From Bifidobacterium felsineum (GTDB lineage Bacteria > Actinomycetota > Actinomycetes > Actinomycetales > Bifidobacteriaceae), in assembly GCF_002802915.1 (NCBI RefSeq), contig NZ_PEBJ01000002.1, forward strand, positions 287,174 through 351,173: a stretch of DNA of 64,000 nt, read 5' to 3'. Of the stretch, positions 34,834 through 44,706 are shown one piece after another. The stretch's first letter is position 1; every line of letters begins with the position of its first letter. The notes under the pieces were generated by a model. That model was not told where the DNA came from and made no database searches. It saw only the letters and a program-made list of their open reading frames with translations. A program made the position numbers and the translations under genes.

Positions 34834-36150
34834 ATGAACACCGATATCCACTCGCCCAATCATCCCGTTGCCAAGTCCGCGCACAATTCTCGTTCACTAT
34901 GGTGTTTGTCCGCATACCGCAACTGGTTCATTGCCGATACAGCCGACGTGTTCGCAGTCAGTTTGCGAACATTTGTCATACCGCTGATTGGTCTCGCCCT
35001 GTCCGGCTCGACTTTTATCTCGGGGTTACTGGTCACCATCGAATCCGCTATAGGGCTGGTACTTATGTCGATTGGTGGCGCAATAGCCGATCGTCACGAC
35101 CGTAGACGGTTAATGATTCTGCTCGGTCTTATCGGCATGGTCTTATCTGCTGCACCGACTGTTCTTCTCGCTTTCGACATAATGAATACAACAGCATTCA
35201 TGCTGTTTGTCATTTTGTTCGCCGTGATGAACGGTCTGTTGGGGCCTTCCAACGATGCCATGCTCAAATCAATCGTACCGATGGAACGATTCGCCAAAGC
35301 ACAGGCAATACGCGAGGCGCGCGAATCCTGCGTCGAACTATCCAGTGGCGCGATTGGCGGATTATTGTATAGGATTGCCGTCTGGTTCCCGTTCCTCGCA
35401 TCCACAGTGCTTTATCTGGCAGCGGCCCTCACCACATTGGCATTGCCGAGGAAGACGGCAGTCGTAACCGAGAACGGACCATCAGATCAGCAAACTGACA
35501 GTAGCGCAACGACAAATCCGCCATTTCTCGACCAGTTCATTGAAGGTTGGCAATGGACGCTGACCAGACGAACGGTTCTTGCAACCATCATTCAAGGCGC
35601 GGTCATCAACGTCGCCTGCTACGGAAGCATCATTGGCGTGCAAATCATGCTCGCATCACGCGGCACAGACGCTGCACTCATCGGCCTAGTGAGCACAGCC
35701 ACAGGCATTGCCGCATTGATTGGTTCGCTTGCCGCCGGTTGGCTGGTCGAACATATTCCGACCGGCAAACTCATCATGCTCACTTTTACCGTGTTCACGC
35801 TTGCGATGATTCCTCTGCTGTTTGCCGATTCATACATCGTAATCGTCGCATGTATGGTGGCTGCCTCCCTACTGTTCCCGGCACTTAATGCCGGTGAACT
35901 CGGGTTCATCTACGGACGGACGCCGGATGATATGCAAGGAAGAGTGTCTACCGTATTCGAGACTGCAATCGGTGTCCCCGGCGCTTTGACGCCCGCACTG
36001 GTCGGCTGGCTGTTGCAAACACCTCAGTTTGGTTTCCAAGCGGTCATGATGCTGGTTGTTGTCTGTTCGGGCGTTGGTCTGCTGCTTGCTTGCATCACTC
36101 CAACGCGGAATATCCCGCTGCCGGCGCAGTGGGAACAAGCTGAGCTTTAA
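34834..36150 (+). CDS. MFS efflux transporter (MefA/multidrug-like)
   Basis: A 438-residue major facilitator of the DHA3-like type, with 12 hydrophobic segments. The loop 2-3 motif is GGAIADRHDRRRLMI and the helix 4-5 loop is LGPSNDAMLKSIVP followed by AKAQAIREARES, as in macrolide-efflux Mef and related enterobactin-exporter-like proteins. Export of a drug or secondary metabolite is likely. The ribosome binding site before 34834 is poor, unlike that of the small upstream reading frame. A strong hairpin follows the gene. Confidence 0.83.
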   Translation: MNTDIHSPNHPVAKSAHNSRSLWCLSAYRNWFIADTADVFAVSLRTFVIPLIGLALSGSTFISGLLVTIESAIGLVLMSIGGAIADRHDRRRLMILLGLIGMVLSAAPTVLLAFDIMNTTAFMLFVILFAVMNGLLGPSNDAMLKSIVPMERFAKAQAIREARESCVELSSGAIGGLLYRIAVWFPFLASTVLYLAAALTTLALPRKTAVVTENGPSDQQTDSSATTNPPFLDQFIEGWQWTLTRRTVLATIIQGAVINVACYGSIIGVQIMLASRGTDAALIGLVSTATGIAALIGSLAAGWLVEHIPTGKLIMLTFTVFTLAMIPLLFADSYIVIVACMVAASLLFPALNAGELGFIYGRTPDDMQGRVSTVFETAIGVPGALTPALVGWLLQTPQFGFQAVMMLVVVCSGVGLLLACITPTRNIPLPAQWEQAEL

Positions 36151-36162
36151 GGCAAAAGTTTT

Positions 36163-36201
36163 ATTGTCATCCATTGCTATCTTTGGGCAATGGATGACAA
36201 T
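36163..36201 (+). terminator. hairpin after the MFS efflux gene
   Basis: A perfect 15-bp stem (36163-36177 with 36187-36201, 9-base loop) starts 13 bp after the stop codon. TTTT precedes it on the left; no T run follows on the right. Confidence 0.8.
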
Positions 36202-36282
36202 GAACGTGGAACCCCGATACATTGCCATAATTGGTATGTCTAGAGCAGGCAGATTCACGGTTCGAATGAAAAGGAAAACAAC

Positions 36283-37161
36283 ATGGGTAGCAGTACAGAG
36301 GGCAACCAGGAACAGACTTCGAATGCACAACGCGGATATTGTCTGCCAACTGGCTTTGAACGGTGCTCGAAGCTGAAACCAGTCGCACAGGCTTCGAGTG
36401 CGTTGGAGCGGGTCAAGGCCATTGTGGACATCCTGTATTCGCCGGGTGGCTGTCCTTGGGATGGCAAGCAGACGAATCGTTCGCTTCTTAAGCCATTACT
36501 TGAAGAGACCTATGAGTATGTAGATGCAGTTGAAACGAACGACAGGGATAACATGCGCGAAGAACTGGGCGACGTGTTGCTGCAGTCGGTGTTTCAAGCA
36601 CGGGTATGTGCTGCCGACCTCACCGATCCGTTCGATATTGACGAGGTGGCCGATCGTCTGGTGAACAAACTCATTACCCGCCATCCGCACGTCTTCGAGC
36701 CTGATGATGACGCTGATGATGCAGAAAATGAGGCGCAAGTCAATGAGTCTACGCTTTCCACGGAGGAGACACTCGCTCTGTGGGAACGGATGAAACAGCA
36801 GGAGAAGCATCGCAAGTCCGTACTCGAAGGCATTTCACACGCACAAGGTGCGTTGCCTCGTGCCGCCAAAGTGGTTTCTCGCATCATGAAATCAGTGCAC
36901 AAGGATGAACTACTCACCGTATTTGATGATGCAATCAAGACGAATAATGCTCAGTACTACAATGAAGAAGCCATATCGGATTCACCAATCACAACGAATC
37001 CTTCTCATTCGAAGGCCTCGATTTATGCCGACGAAATCCTCGCCATTGTACGTCATGCTCAATCTGAAGGAATCGACATCGAAGCTGCGTTACGCAATCG
37101 ACTGCGTGACGCAGAAACCGTCATCGTCTCGCATGAGCAAAAACTTGACGACGAAGCATGA
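36283..37161 (+). CDS. mazG: MazG family nucleoside triphosphate pyrophosphohydrolase
   Basis: A 292-residue MazG-type NTP pyrophosphohydrolase, a housecleaning enzyme. The conserved GGCPWDGKQTNRSLLKPL is at about residues 55-72, the metal-binding EETYEYVDA and EELGDVLLQSVFQ follow, and TRHPHVFEPD closes the first domain. An acidic, Glu/Asp-rich insertion (about 143-165) and a degenerate second half (VVSRIMKSV, LLTVFDDAI) make it an atypical two-domain form. ATG at 36283 follows AAAAGGAAAACAAC. Convergent with the jet locus. Confidence 0.9.
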   Translation: MGSSTEGNQEQTSNAQRGYCLPTGFERCSKLKPVAQASSALERVKAIVDILYSPGGCPWDGKQTNRSLLKPLLEETYEYVDAVETNDRDNMREELGDVLLQSVFQARVCAADLTDPFDIDEVADRLVNKLITRHPHVFEPDDDADDAENEAQVNESTLSTEETLALWERMKQQEKHRKSVLEGISHAQGALPRAAKVVSRIMKSVHKDELLTVFDDAIKTNNAQYYNEEAISDSPITTNPSHSKASIYADEILAIVRHAQSEGIDIEAALRNRLRDAETVIVSHEQKLDDEA

Positions 37162-37182
37162 TTATTGTTAGAAAGCGCTCCG

Positions 37183-37552
37183 CTATGTAAGCCGTTGAGT
37201 ATGCGCATGGTTCGGTTTAGCGTGTACTTTTGCCGTTAACCGGGTCGCTTCGATTTTCCAGACTGTAACGGCATTGACCTGTGCATCGGTGAATTCGACG
37301 TGTGGCATGTGCGCTTGATGTGCCATAAGCAGCTGTAATCCACGCCGACGTTCCTCGATATCGTCCACAATCGAGGCGATTCCATTGCCGATTACCGAGG
37401 TAAAAGCCTCACCCCAATTGCAGGCCATGCGGCCTTCGATGACCTCGCAGTCAGCCCGCATGGCGAACGATACCGGCAGACGATTGTTTGCAGCACGGAT
37501 GGCGTCAAGTTTACGCCATCCATGCGGATATTGATTGCGACGCTTCAGTCGT
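37183..37552 (-). pseudogene. 3' half of a pyridoxamine-5'-phosphate-oxidase-fold (NimA-like) gene
   Basis: The frame encodes HGWRKLDAIRAANNRLPVSF, then RADCEVIEGRMACNWGEAFT and VIGNGIASIVDDIEERRRG. This is the second half of the FMN-binding split-barrel family that includes 5-nitroimidazole-resistance NimA. The first ATG is at 37461, already inside the conserved core, and reading upstream in frame meets a TGA at about 37550, inside jetC. The first ~60 residues of the family are absent. The remnant overlaps the last codons of jetC in another frame. It is a truncated relic, most simply produced by a deletion that joined it to jetC. Confidence 0.85.
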
Positions 37553-40500
37553 ATTCATGTCCTCTTCGTCCAGACCGTCCAGGCTGGCTTCGCGCAGGGA
37601 GGTGAGGCCGGTGTCGGGATCTTTGTAGGTCACGTAGGCCTTGGTGGATACCTCGAGGATCTCACTGGTCTTGCTTTCCGGAGCGGAGACGATGACTTGG
37701 AAACCGAGACGCGGCAGCACACTCAACGCACGCTGCGTGTACCGACCATCCGCCTTGATCAACGCTTCGTCAAGGAACAGTGTGGTGTAACTTGGCTTCA
37801 ACCGGTTCTCCATGCCGCCGCCAAGCAGATAAATCAGCGCAGCACCATAGACGAACGAAGTGAGCTCCTGCAATGCGCCGCCTGATCGGCCACCGGTCGA
37901 GGTAATGCGCTCATCCGGGCCATCCGCGTGATGCACGATGGCGTAGAATGAGGAACGGCATCGCGGGTCAAGATTACGGGCGCCATACTGTTTGATGCCA
38001 TTGGCATCCTTGACTTGAGCGAGCTCATCCTTCAGCAGCGTAATCATTGGAGCGCACGCGGCAAAAGTACGGCGGGACTCAGTGCGCTTTGCAGCATCAT
38101 TCACCTCCCCATTCGCGCTTTTCCAATCATTCAAAATGCCGATGGCTCGAGTGAGCTGACTGGAGAACACGCGCTCCGGTCGACGCACATCCGCCTGCAG
38201 GGACAGGCTGCCGTGCTTGGGGCCGAATTGTTGGCCTTTGAGCATGGCGTTGATGCGATCGAGCTGGTCGTGGATATCGGTGGCATCCGTATCGATGGCA
38301 CGTTTGATGGTCAGGAAGCTCATCAGTAACTGTTCAAGGCAACGCTGGTATTCGGCTTCCGTGGCCGTGGTGGCAGCCAGTTGCGTGAGACTTTCGAGCT
38401 CATCGAGATAGTAGCGGTAGTCTTCCACGCTGGCGGTGAGCGCGTCATCGTCCGCCGCCCAAATGCCGATATAGGCACTCATCTTCGATTCGACGGCCGT
38501 ACGTGCGGCATCGGCTTGCGCTTTCAGCATGGTGATGCGCGCATCAATATGCTTGATCATGCCGTCGAGCACGCGTTCGGCGAAATCAGACGAAGCAGCA
38601 CCAGCGCCAATAATCATATGTGCGCGCATCGCCGCACCTTCCAGGCCGGCGAAGCGATTCTCATAGGCTTCGGCCAGTGCGGCAGCCACATCGTCCGGCA
38701 TGGTTTGCGCGGCTGAAGATTCCTTACCCGCATGTTCCTCTGTAGCGTACGCATGATGATTCAGCCACAAGAGTGCCGCTTCCACAGCCTGCGAGGCTGA
38801 TGTTGCAGCCTGTTCGGCTCGCATGCGGCGCTCATCCAATTGCTCCAGTTCAGCGGACAATTCATCCTTGCGCGCGGCAAGTTCGGCGAGCTTGGGATCG
38901 TTCTTGATGGAGGCAATAGAAGCTTCGATATCCGCGATGGCCTTGCGCGCTCCATCGATGTCGATGCGCTCCCACGACGTGTAGGCAAGCTGATTGGCGA
39001 GTTCGAGTTCGCGATGTAGCTTATCCGACTGCTGCCTGGCTGCTGTGTAATCGTCGTTCGCTTGTTCCAGTGCTTCCTGAGACTGGCTAATCTGCTGCTC
39101 AAGACTCTTCAGATAAGCTTCATTGACGAAGCCGATGACCTGTGCGCGATCTTTGATGCCATGTTGGCCGCGTGCACCGGATTTGATCTGACCGTCTGTC
39201 TGCACTTGGCGCGTGGAACGGTCGCTGTCATCGATAGCGTTCACGCACAGTGCATCGTAACGTTCGGATTGGGTCTGCGAGCGCAGCCATCCGACGAATG
39301 GCGAATCCTCGCGGTAACGCAGTTTGCCGGAGAGCCATTCGTCTTCAGCATGTTCGGATGCTGTGACGTCGGCTCCATCGGCATGTTCATAATCGCGCGT
39401 GGTATCCACGAATTGCCATGTGCGTCGGCTCATCGCGTGCGGGTCGATGGTGCTAACTTTTGCGGCGAAGCCTTGTTCGTGGCGCTTATCAACCAGAATG
39501 GTTTGCGCGAAAGATCCGTAGGCCACGTTCATGGCGATGCGCCAACGTTCGTCGCCCTCCTTGACATCCATGAGTTCTGCGACATAGGGCAGATCCGTCG
39601 GCATGAGTCCGGTGGCGCGAGCCAGCATCGCACGGGTTTCATCCATGTGCTGGGTGATGCGGGTACGTTGGGATTTCTGTCGATCGTAGTCGCGCTGCAG
39701 CTTTTCGAGTGTGTCTCGGGCGGCTGCTCGTGTGTTCATGGCCGAAGCGAGCTGTTCCTCGCATTCGCTGATACGTTCATCGTAAGTTCGTTTGAATTCC
39801 ACGGCGTTGATGCGTCGTTCGGTCCATGCTTGTTCGCTGGCGGGTAGCTGCTCATCTATGGATACGAACGTTTGTTCGATGCGTTTGCGGGTGGATTCGG
39901 TCTCCTCCAACGCGCGCTTGGCTTGGCTCAATTCCATTTCGAGTCGGGTGAGATTGCCGCCATCCAATCCTTGCATTTGGCTGCGGATCATGTCGATACG
40001 GCTGCGCAGGTTTTCCGCATTGCGTCGCGCATTGCGCGCTTCGGATTCGTAGGCCTGTGCTTCGCTGCGGTCAATAGGCAGCTGTGCGCTGACTTCCGCG
40101 CACATGCGCGTCATGGCCCAGTCGCGCAGCGTTTTCGACACTTCCGCAGTGGAATCATCGTTCGACTTCACAATATCGAACATATGTACGCACTGATTGG
40201 CTTTGGCATACTCGCCATAGGCGTCCTGAATGCCGTGCAACGCATCCATGCGCTTGGTCTTCTCCTCCATCGCATGGAAGTTCGCATCGTAGCGTTCGTA
40301 ATCCTCGACCGCGGTGCGTGCGAGTTCCAATGCCTCCGGCACACCAAGTACACCTTGTTTGAAGATGTCGTCGAGCCTAGATGGAGCGTCTGCGGACTGG
40401 ATCTTATGCAGCAGTCGGCAAGCCTCCTCGCTCAAGCCCATGATCGACCAGATATGACTGTGAAAAGCTTCCGCACTGGGGAAAGTCAGGCAGTCGGGGT

Positions 40501-41056
40501 AGGTATCGCGCAACTGGCCGGGCGTGAACGGGGATTCGCGGTATTGGTCCATGAGCCTTGGATCGATGGACTTGCCCCAGACCGCGTATTGACGGCGAAC
40601 ATCGGCGCGGCCGTCGCCGGGCTGCAGATAGAGGAATTTGGCGCAGGACAGGATCTGCCCGGAAGTCTGGTTCCGGTAAGTGTCCACGATGGCGCCCCAT
40701 ACCGCCTGCGGCGCGCCGGTCGTCTTGTCCTTGCCACGCAAGTAGATGGGCTCGTCACCGTGCTCGGTGCTGCCAACGCCGATCATGCCTCTCAAATACG
40801 TGTAATCGCTGCGCTCGGAGCGCCCGGAGTTGGATGCCTTGTTGAACGGGGTGCCGGTCGGATACAGCAGGGAAATCTGCGCATCCACCAATGTGGATTT
40901 ACCGGATTCGCTGGCACCGGCGAGCAGGGTCACAGGGAGGGCGGAGTCCGTAGATGGACGGAACTCATGGTAGCCCTCATAGGAACCCCAGTTGACGAGT
41001 CTGCGGCTGACCATCATCCAACGGTCGGCGATCATCTGCAGTTCTGCGGCTGCCAT
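37511..41056 (-). CDS. jetC: JetC/MksB-like SMC-family ATPase (Wadjet/Mks condensin)
   Basis: A 1181-residue SMC-like ATPase. The N-terminal head has Walker A GASESGKSTLVDAQ (about residues 46-59). Long coiled coils follow at about 290-480 and 660-780 (Glu/Arg/Gln/Ala heptads), then the C-terminal head with signature GGRSGGALQEL and Walker B TTLFLDEALIKAD. It is the motor of Wadjet systems, which extrude plasmid DNA, and of MksBEF condensins. ATG at 41056 has AAGGGG 7 bases upstream and follows jetB after an almost overlapping stop. The last 8 codons (QSISAWMA) are read from sequence that in another frame codes for the NimA-like remnant, so the natural C-terminus may have been replaced. Confidence 0.9.
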   Translation of the reverse strand: MAAAELQMIADRWMMVSRRLVNWGSYEGYHEFRPSTDSALPVTLLAGASESGKSTLVDAQISLLYPTGTPFNKASNSGRSERSDYTYLRGMIGVGSTEHGDEPIYLRGKDKTTGAPQAVWGAIVDTYRNQTSGQILSCAKFLYLQPGDGRADVRRQYAVWGKSIDPRLMDQYRESPFTPGQLRDTYPDCLTFPSAEAFHSHIWSIMGLSEEACRLLHKIQSADAPSRLDDIFKQGVLGVPEALELARTAVEDYERYDANFHAMEEKTKRMDALHGIQDAYGEYAKANQCVHMFDIVKSNDDSTAEVSKTLRDWAMTRMCAEVSAQLPIDRSEAQAYESEARNARRNAENLRSRIDMIRSQMQGLDGGNLTRLEMELSQAKRALEETESTRKRIEQTFVSIDEQLPASEQAWTERRINAVEFKRTYDERISECEEQLASAMNTRAAARDTLEKLQRDYDRQKSQRTRITQHMDETRAMLARATGLMPTDLPYVAELMDVKEGDERWRIAMNVAYGSFAQTILVDKRHEQGFAAKVSTIDPHAMSRRTWQFVDTTRDYEHADGADVTASEHAEDEWLSGKLRYREDSPFVGWLRSQTQSERYDALCVNAIDDSDRSTRQVQTDGQIKSGARGQHGIKDRAQVIGFVNEAYLKSLEQQISQSQEALEQANDDYTAARQQSDKLHRELELANQLAYTSWERIDIDGARKAIADIEASIASIKNDPKLAELAARKDELSAELEQLDERRMRAEQAATSASQAVEAALLWLNHHAYATEEHAGKESSAAQTMPDDVAAALAEAYENRFAGLEGAAMRAHMIIGAGAASSDFAERVLDGMIKHIDARITMLKAQADAARTAVESKMSAYIGIWAADDDALTASVEDYRYYLDELESLTQLAATTATEAEYQRCLEQLLMSFLTIKRAIDTDATDIHDQLDRINAMLKGQQFGPKHGSLSLQADVRRPERVFSSQLTRAIGILNDWKSANGEVNDAAKRTESRRTFAACAPMITLLKDELAQVKDANGIKQYGARNLDPRCRSSFYAIVHHADGPDERITSTGGRSGGALQELTSFVYGAALIYLLGGGMENRLKPSYTTLFLDEALIKADGRYTQRALSVLPRLGFQVIVSAPESKTSEILEVSTKAYVTYKDPDTGLTSLREASLDGLDEEDMNTTEASQSISAWMA

Positions 41057-41058
41057 CG

Positions 41059-41880
41059 TCACTCCCCTTCCTTCATAATGCTGTCGGTATCGTTCGCGGC
41101 GCCATGCTCATTTTCGACATTGCCAATCGTCGTTTGAGCGTCACCATCTGCAGCATCGAACAATGGTTCGGTAAAGAGGCTTTCGTCTGGGATATCGTCA
41201 GTTGATTCATTCGAATCAACATCTGAGGATTCCGCCGATCCGGCATCCATGACATTCGATTCGCTCGAATCAGCCGTATCACCCAGATTCCTCGCTGCAG
41301 TATCCAACCAGGTATCAGCCAGTTCACGATCAAGCACCACAGGCACCAGCGGGGTGATAAGATACATGGCTTCATCGTCCAACCGGTTCAGATACCCGTA
41401 GGTGATCATCGCGGAGACGATGGCGCTCACCTGCTTCAGCACGCTCTCCTCATCGTTGCGTGAAGCGAGATATCCAGCACCCGAGGCGAGTGCGGCGCGA
41501 ATCTCCTCGAAGCTCACCAGCCATTCGGACTGGTCGGTTCGCGTGTTCTCATATTCGAGCACGCGAATACGGAGGAACGCGAGCAAGGCCGCCTCCTCGC
41601 GTTTCAGGCTGGCTCGGGTTTTCAGGGCACGCAACGCCACATTGTCATTGGCCACTGGAGTGGCGTACATGATGCGGTAGCGTTCGTTGACCACGAGAGC
41701 GAGCAGATCGTTGTTGAGCGAGCGTTCCACTGCCTCACGATTGTCGTTGACCAGATCATAGAGTTGCCCGGAAATATAGCGTTCGCGTTTCAAAGCGATG
41801 GCGGCCATGCGCGCGTCCGCAGTCATATCGCCGTGGTCGTCTTCAAACAGGGCGTACGGGTTGGCGACTGGTTCGCTCAT
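41059..41880 (-). CDS. jetB: JetB/MksE-like DUF4194 protein
   Basis: About 273 residues of the DUF4194 family, the MukE/KITE-like winged-helix subunit that binds kleisin (JetA). Residues 30-200 are the conserved part ([56 protein letters not shown]). A long acidic tail after residue 200 (repeated [20 protein letters not shown]) is unusual and is probably disordered. ATG at 41880 is preferred to 41886 because GGAGG then has a normal spacing. The gene overlaps or abuts jetA and jetC, as expected for a complex made in fixed ratio. Confidence 0.88.
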   Translation of the reverse strand: MSEPVANPYALFEDDHGDMTADARMAAIALKRERYISGQLYDLVNDNREAVERSLNNDLLALVVNERYRIMYATPVANDNVALRALKTRASLKREEAALLAFLRIRVLEYENTRTDQSEWLVSFEEIRAALASGAGYLASRNDEESVLKQVSAIVSAMITYGYLNRLDDEAMYLITPLVPVVLDRELADTWLDTAARNLGDTADSSESNVMDAGSAESSDVDSNESTDDIPDESLFTEPLFDAADGDAQTTIGNVENEHGAANDTDSIMKEGE

Positions 41881-41882
41881 GC

Positions 41883-43436
41883 TCATCCTTCCTCCACGAT
41901 GCTGTCAAGTTCTTCCAATGTTGCCCAAACCGGGCTCGTAATCCAGTCTCTTGGCGTTCCATCCAAGGCGATGCAATGCCAGACCACGCCGGCTGCAGGG
42001 CTTGCCGTTGACTCGTCGCTTGGAATTCCGTTTGATGCACTCGCCGCCGGCAGGCTTCCGAGGAATCCGACGATTTCGCTTTCTCGGCGTTCCCTCTCCG
42101 GTAGACGATTGAAGCTGGCGGCAACATTGACTGTGCCGTGTTCGATGGCAGGATTGCGGCGAATCAGTTCCACCATGTGCTTGAGGCGCGGGCCTCCGCC
42201 TTCGACCATGTCCTTGAGATTGACTTGTGGAACTTGTTGATCGTCAGCGTCCAAGGATTCCAAGCCTGGGGTTTCGGTGTAGGTCATCGAACGTGCCGGA
42301 CGCATCGGCAGCGGGGCGAACAAGGCACTCGCCGTATCGGTGTCATATGGTCGTGCACTGTCGCCAGCATGGGCTTTCGCATCCGCGTTGAGGCTCACAT
42401 AGAGTCGGTTCAAGCGGCTCATCATCGTGCGGTAACGCGTATCGGTCTGCTGGCGGACCAGTCGGCTGATGGCCTCGTCGGAGACACGCATCTGATGGCG
42501 TACCGCTTCGATACCGTCATAGATGCGGGAAAGCTCGTCTCGAATCTGTCCCAATAGCGCCGCGGACTCCCCTGCCAGGTACGGGGTTTTGGCGATGTCT
42601 CGCAAAGCGGAGTCGATCTGCTGGCGGCCTTCGTCGGTGATGATTACTTGGAAGGCGTCTTCGAATCGGCGGCCGGAATCGGATTCGCTGAACGATCGAC
42701 GGTATTCCTCGTGATACCGGTTCAGGGTTTCATCCACACTCATGTCTCCGGCCTGCATGCGGCGGCGCAACGCATCGCCGTTGTCACGTTCGGTAAGCAC
42801 CAGTTCGCGCAGATCAATCGGCACGCCGCGCAGCGTGTTATGGATTACGGCAATCACATCCTCCACCTGAGCCTGGCTCAACGTGGCATGCTGTTGGCCC
42901 TGTTGGATGCGTTTGATTTCATGCTTGCGTTCCTTAATCTCGCTGTTGAGCAGCCGGACACGTTCGCCGGGGTCAGCGGTCAACTGCATGCGCGCATGTT
43001 CGATTTCCATGATGATGCTGTTCGCTTGAGCGCCAGACAATGCGCGGGATTCGTCTTCCAAGCGGCTTAAGGCTTCGATGGCGCGATGTGCGCGGGCGGT
43101 GAGCCTGTAGAGGAATCGGTGGGAGACGGCATCATGCGAGTTGGCGAGCCAGGCGTAGTCGCCTTCACCTTCGCGGGTCAGATCGGCGAGAATGCGATGG
43201 GCGGCTTCTCCGTAAGACTGGTCTTTCAGTGTGTATTCACCGCTGGAGGCCAGCAGTTCCAGACTGTTTGCGAACCGCTCCTCCACGGTTTCGCGCGGCA
43301 GCTCACCGGTCAACGGGTCGAATGCTGCACGCAGTAGTGCCACATACAGCATGGCATGCTGACGCAAAAGAAGACGAAGCACGCCGGTTTCGTAAATCGG
43401 CCGCAGACGTTCCATTTCCCGTCTGATATCGCCCAT
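41883..43436 (-). CDS. jetA: JetA/MksF-like DUF3375 protein (kleisin subunit)
   Basis: A 517-residue DUF3375 protein, the kleisin (MukF-like) subunit of Wadjet/Mks complexes. It starts with winged-helix-like helices ([20 protein letters not shown]), contains the family stretch [20 protein letters not shown] followed by [20 protein letters not shown], and ends in a second winged-helix part. ATG at 43436 is chosen for its AAGGAGACGC; the extra upstream frame is not conserved. It is the first gene of the jetABC operon; only about 60 bp separate it from the ABC permease stop. Confidence 0.9.
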   Translation of the reverse strand: MGDIRREMERLRPIYETGVLRLLLRQHAMLYVALLRAAFDPLTGELPRETVEERFANSLELLASSGEYTLKDQSYGEAAHRILADLTREGEGDYAWLANSHDAVSHRFLYRLTARAHRAIEALSRLEDESRALSGAQANSIIMEIEHARMQLTADPGERVRLLNSEIKERKHEIKRIQQGQQHATLSQAQVEDVIAVIHNTLRGVPIDLRELVLTERDNGDALRRRMQAGDMSVDETLNRYHEEYRRSFSESDSGRRFEDAFQVIITDEGRQQIDSALRDIAKTPYLAGESAALLGQIRDELSRIYDGIEAVRHQMRVSDEAISRLVRQQTDTRYRTMMSRLNRLYVSLNADAKAHAGDSARPYDTDTASALFAPLPMRPARSMTYTETPGLESLDADDQQVPQVNLKDMVEGGGPRLKHMVELIRRNPAIEHGTVNVAASFNRLPERERRESEIVGFLGSLPAASASNGIPSDESTASPAAGVVWHCIALDGTPRDWITSPVWATLEELDSIVEEG

Positions 43437-43496
43437 GCGTCTCCTTTGCGTCGTGCCAGAACAACGTATCGACGCTAGCACACTGGGAGGAAAGAA

Positions 43497-44696
43497 CTAC
43501 TCCCCGCGCAACGCCTCCGTGGGCGTGAGTCTAGCCGCGCGCGATGCCGGATAGAAGCCGGCGATGATGCCGACCAACACTGCGGCACCCCATGCGGCAG
43601 GCAATCCAGTCCAATCCAAGGTCAATGGCTGGCTGGCGTTCACAGCAACGCTTATGGCAGTAGCCGCTCCGATTACAACGCCTGCCAGTCCACCGATAGC
43701 TGACAATAAAGCCGCCTCAGTAACAAATTGCATGCGAATATTGCCGGGCGTGGCACCGAGCGCACGTCGCAATCCGATTTCTCCGCGTCGTTCCATCACC
43801 GTGACGATCATCATGTTCGCGATGCTCATGCCACCCACGGCGAGCGCGATGGCACCGATCATGAGTCCTAACGTGGTGAGCGAGTCATTGGTGGCATTGC
43901 GAGCTTGGGACAGGTTCGCCGAAGCCGCAACGGATACGTTGCCTCCGGACAGGTTCGCCGCATGAGCGATGATGCGGCGCAAGGATTCGGCGTTGCCTGG
44001 CTTGGTACGCACGTAAATCTGGCTGATCTGCTGTATTGATTCCTTTTGATCGGGATAGTGATTGATCGCCCATTTGGCTCCGATGATGACGGATGAGTTG
44101 ATAGATTGCGCCTGCGGGGTGGCTTCAAGAATGCCGATGACGCCATACCATTCGTTATCGATGAGAATACGGTCGCCCGGCTGGTTAACGCCGAGCCGAT
44201 AGGCGGCCTCGGAGCCAAGGACCGCGACCGGCAGGCTTTCATTGTGCGTGTTGATTCCATGACCCTGGCCGAAAGTGGCGTCGACTGCTTGGAGCGCGCC
44301 CGGCTTCATAACGGATACGGCAAGGGCGTTGCCGTTCGTCTTGGGGACAAGCTCGTTTTTGAAAACTTGCGCATCCTTGGGTGGGGTGAGGAATACGCCG
44401 ACTTGTTCAACATCGGGTTGGCGGGCGATGGTGTCAGGCGCATAGGCGGGCAATGGGACGGACTGGCCTGTTGCATCCTGACCGGGGGCAACGACCTGCA
44501 GGTTCGCGCCGAGCGCGTCGAGTTGAGCAAGCAGAGCGGCCTGATTGGAGGCGGCGATGCCGGAGAGTGCCACATAGGCGGCGACTCCCAGTGCGATGCC
44601 CAGAGAGGCGAGAATGGTACGAGAGACACGGCCCGTGGCGCCAATCCATGCCGTGTGCAGGAGATCGGCCAGACGCGTGACGAAGGGCTTACGCAT
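43497..44696 (-). CDS. MacB-type ABC transporter permease
   Basis: A 399-residue FtsX/MacB-fold permease. One helix lies near the N-terminus (TILASLGIALGVAAYVALSG), then a large extracellular MacB_PCD domain (about 55-255) and three C-terminal helices, with the family motif RRGEIGLRRALGATPGNI before the second. These are mechanotransmission-type exporters acting on peptides, macrolides or lipoproteins. ATG at 44696 has AAGGAGATAACC. It is the last gene of a six-gene minus-strand operon (three lipoproteins, adaptor, ATPase, permease). Confidence 0.92.
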   Translation of the reverse strand: MRKPFVTRLADLLHTAWIGATGRVSRTILASLGIALGVAAYVALSGIAASNQAALLAQLDALGANLQVVAPGQDATGQSVPLPAYAPDTIARQPDVEQVGVFLTPPKDAQVFKNELVPKTNGNALAVSVMKPGALQAVDATFGQGHGINTHNESLPVAVLGSEAAYRLGVNQPGDRILIDNEWYGVIGILEATPQAQSINSSVIIGAKWAINHYPDQKESIQQISQIYVRTKPGNAESLRRIIAHAANLSGGNVSVAASANLSQARNATNDSLTTLGLMIGAIALAVGGMSIANMMIVTVMERRGEIGLRRALGATPGNIRMQFVTEAALLSAIGGLAGVVIGAATAISVAVNASQPLTLDWTGLPAAWGAAVLVGIIAGFYPASRAARLTPTEALRGE

Positions 44697-44706
44697 GGTT
44701 ATCTCC

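Noticed and set aside
39872..41137. A 421-codon frame antisense to jetC
   Set aside because: Shadow of the SMC-like gene; Cys/Arg/His-rich translation with no domain.
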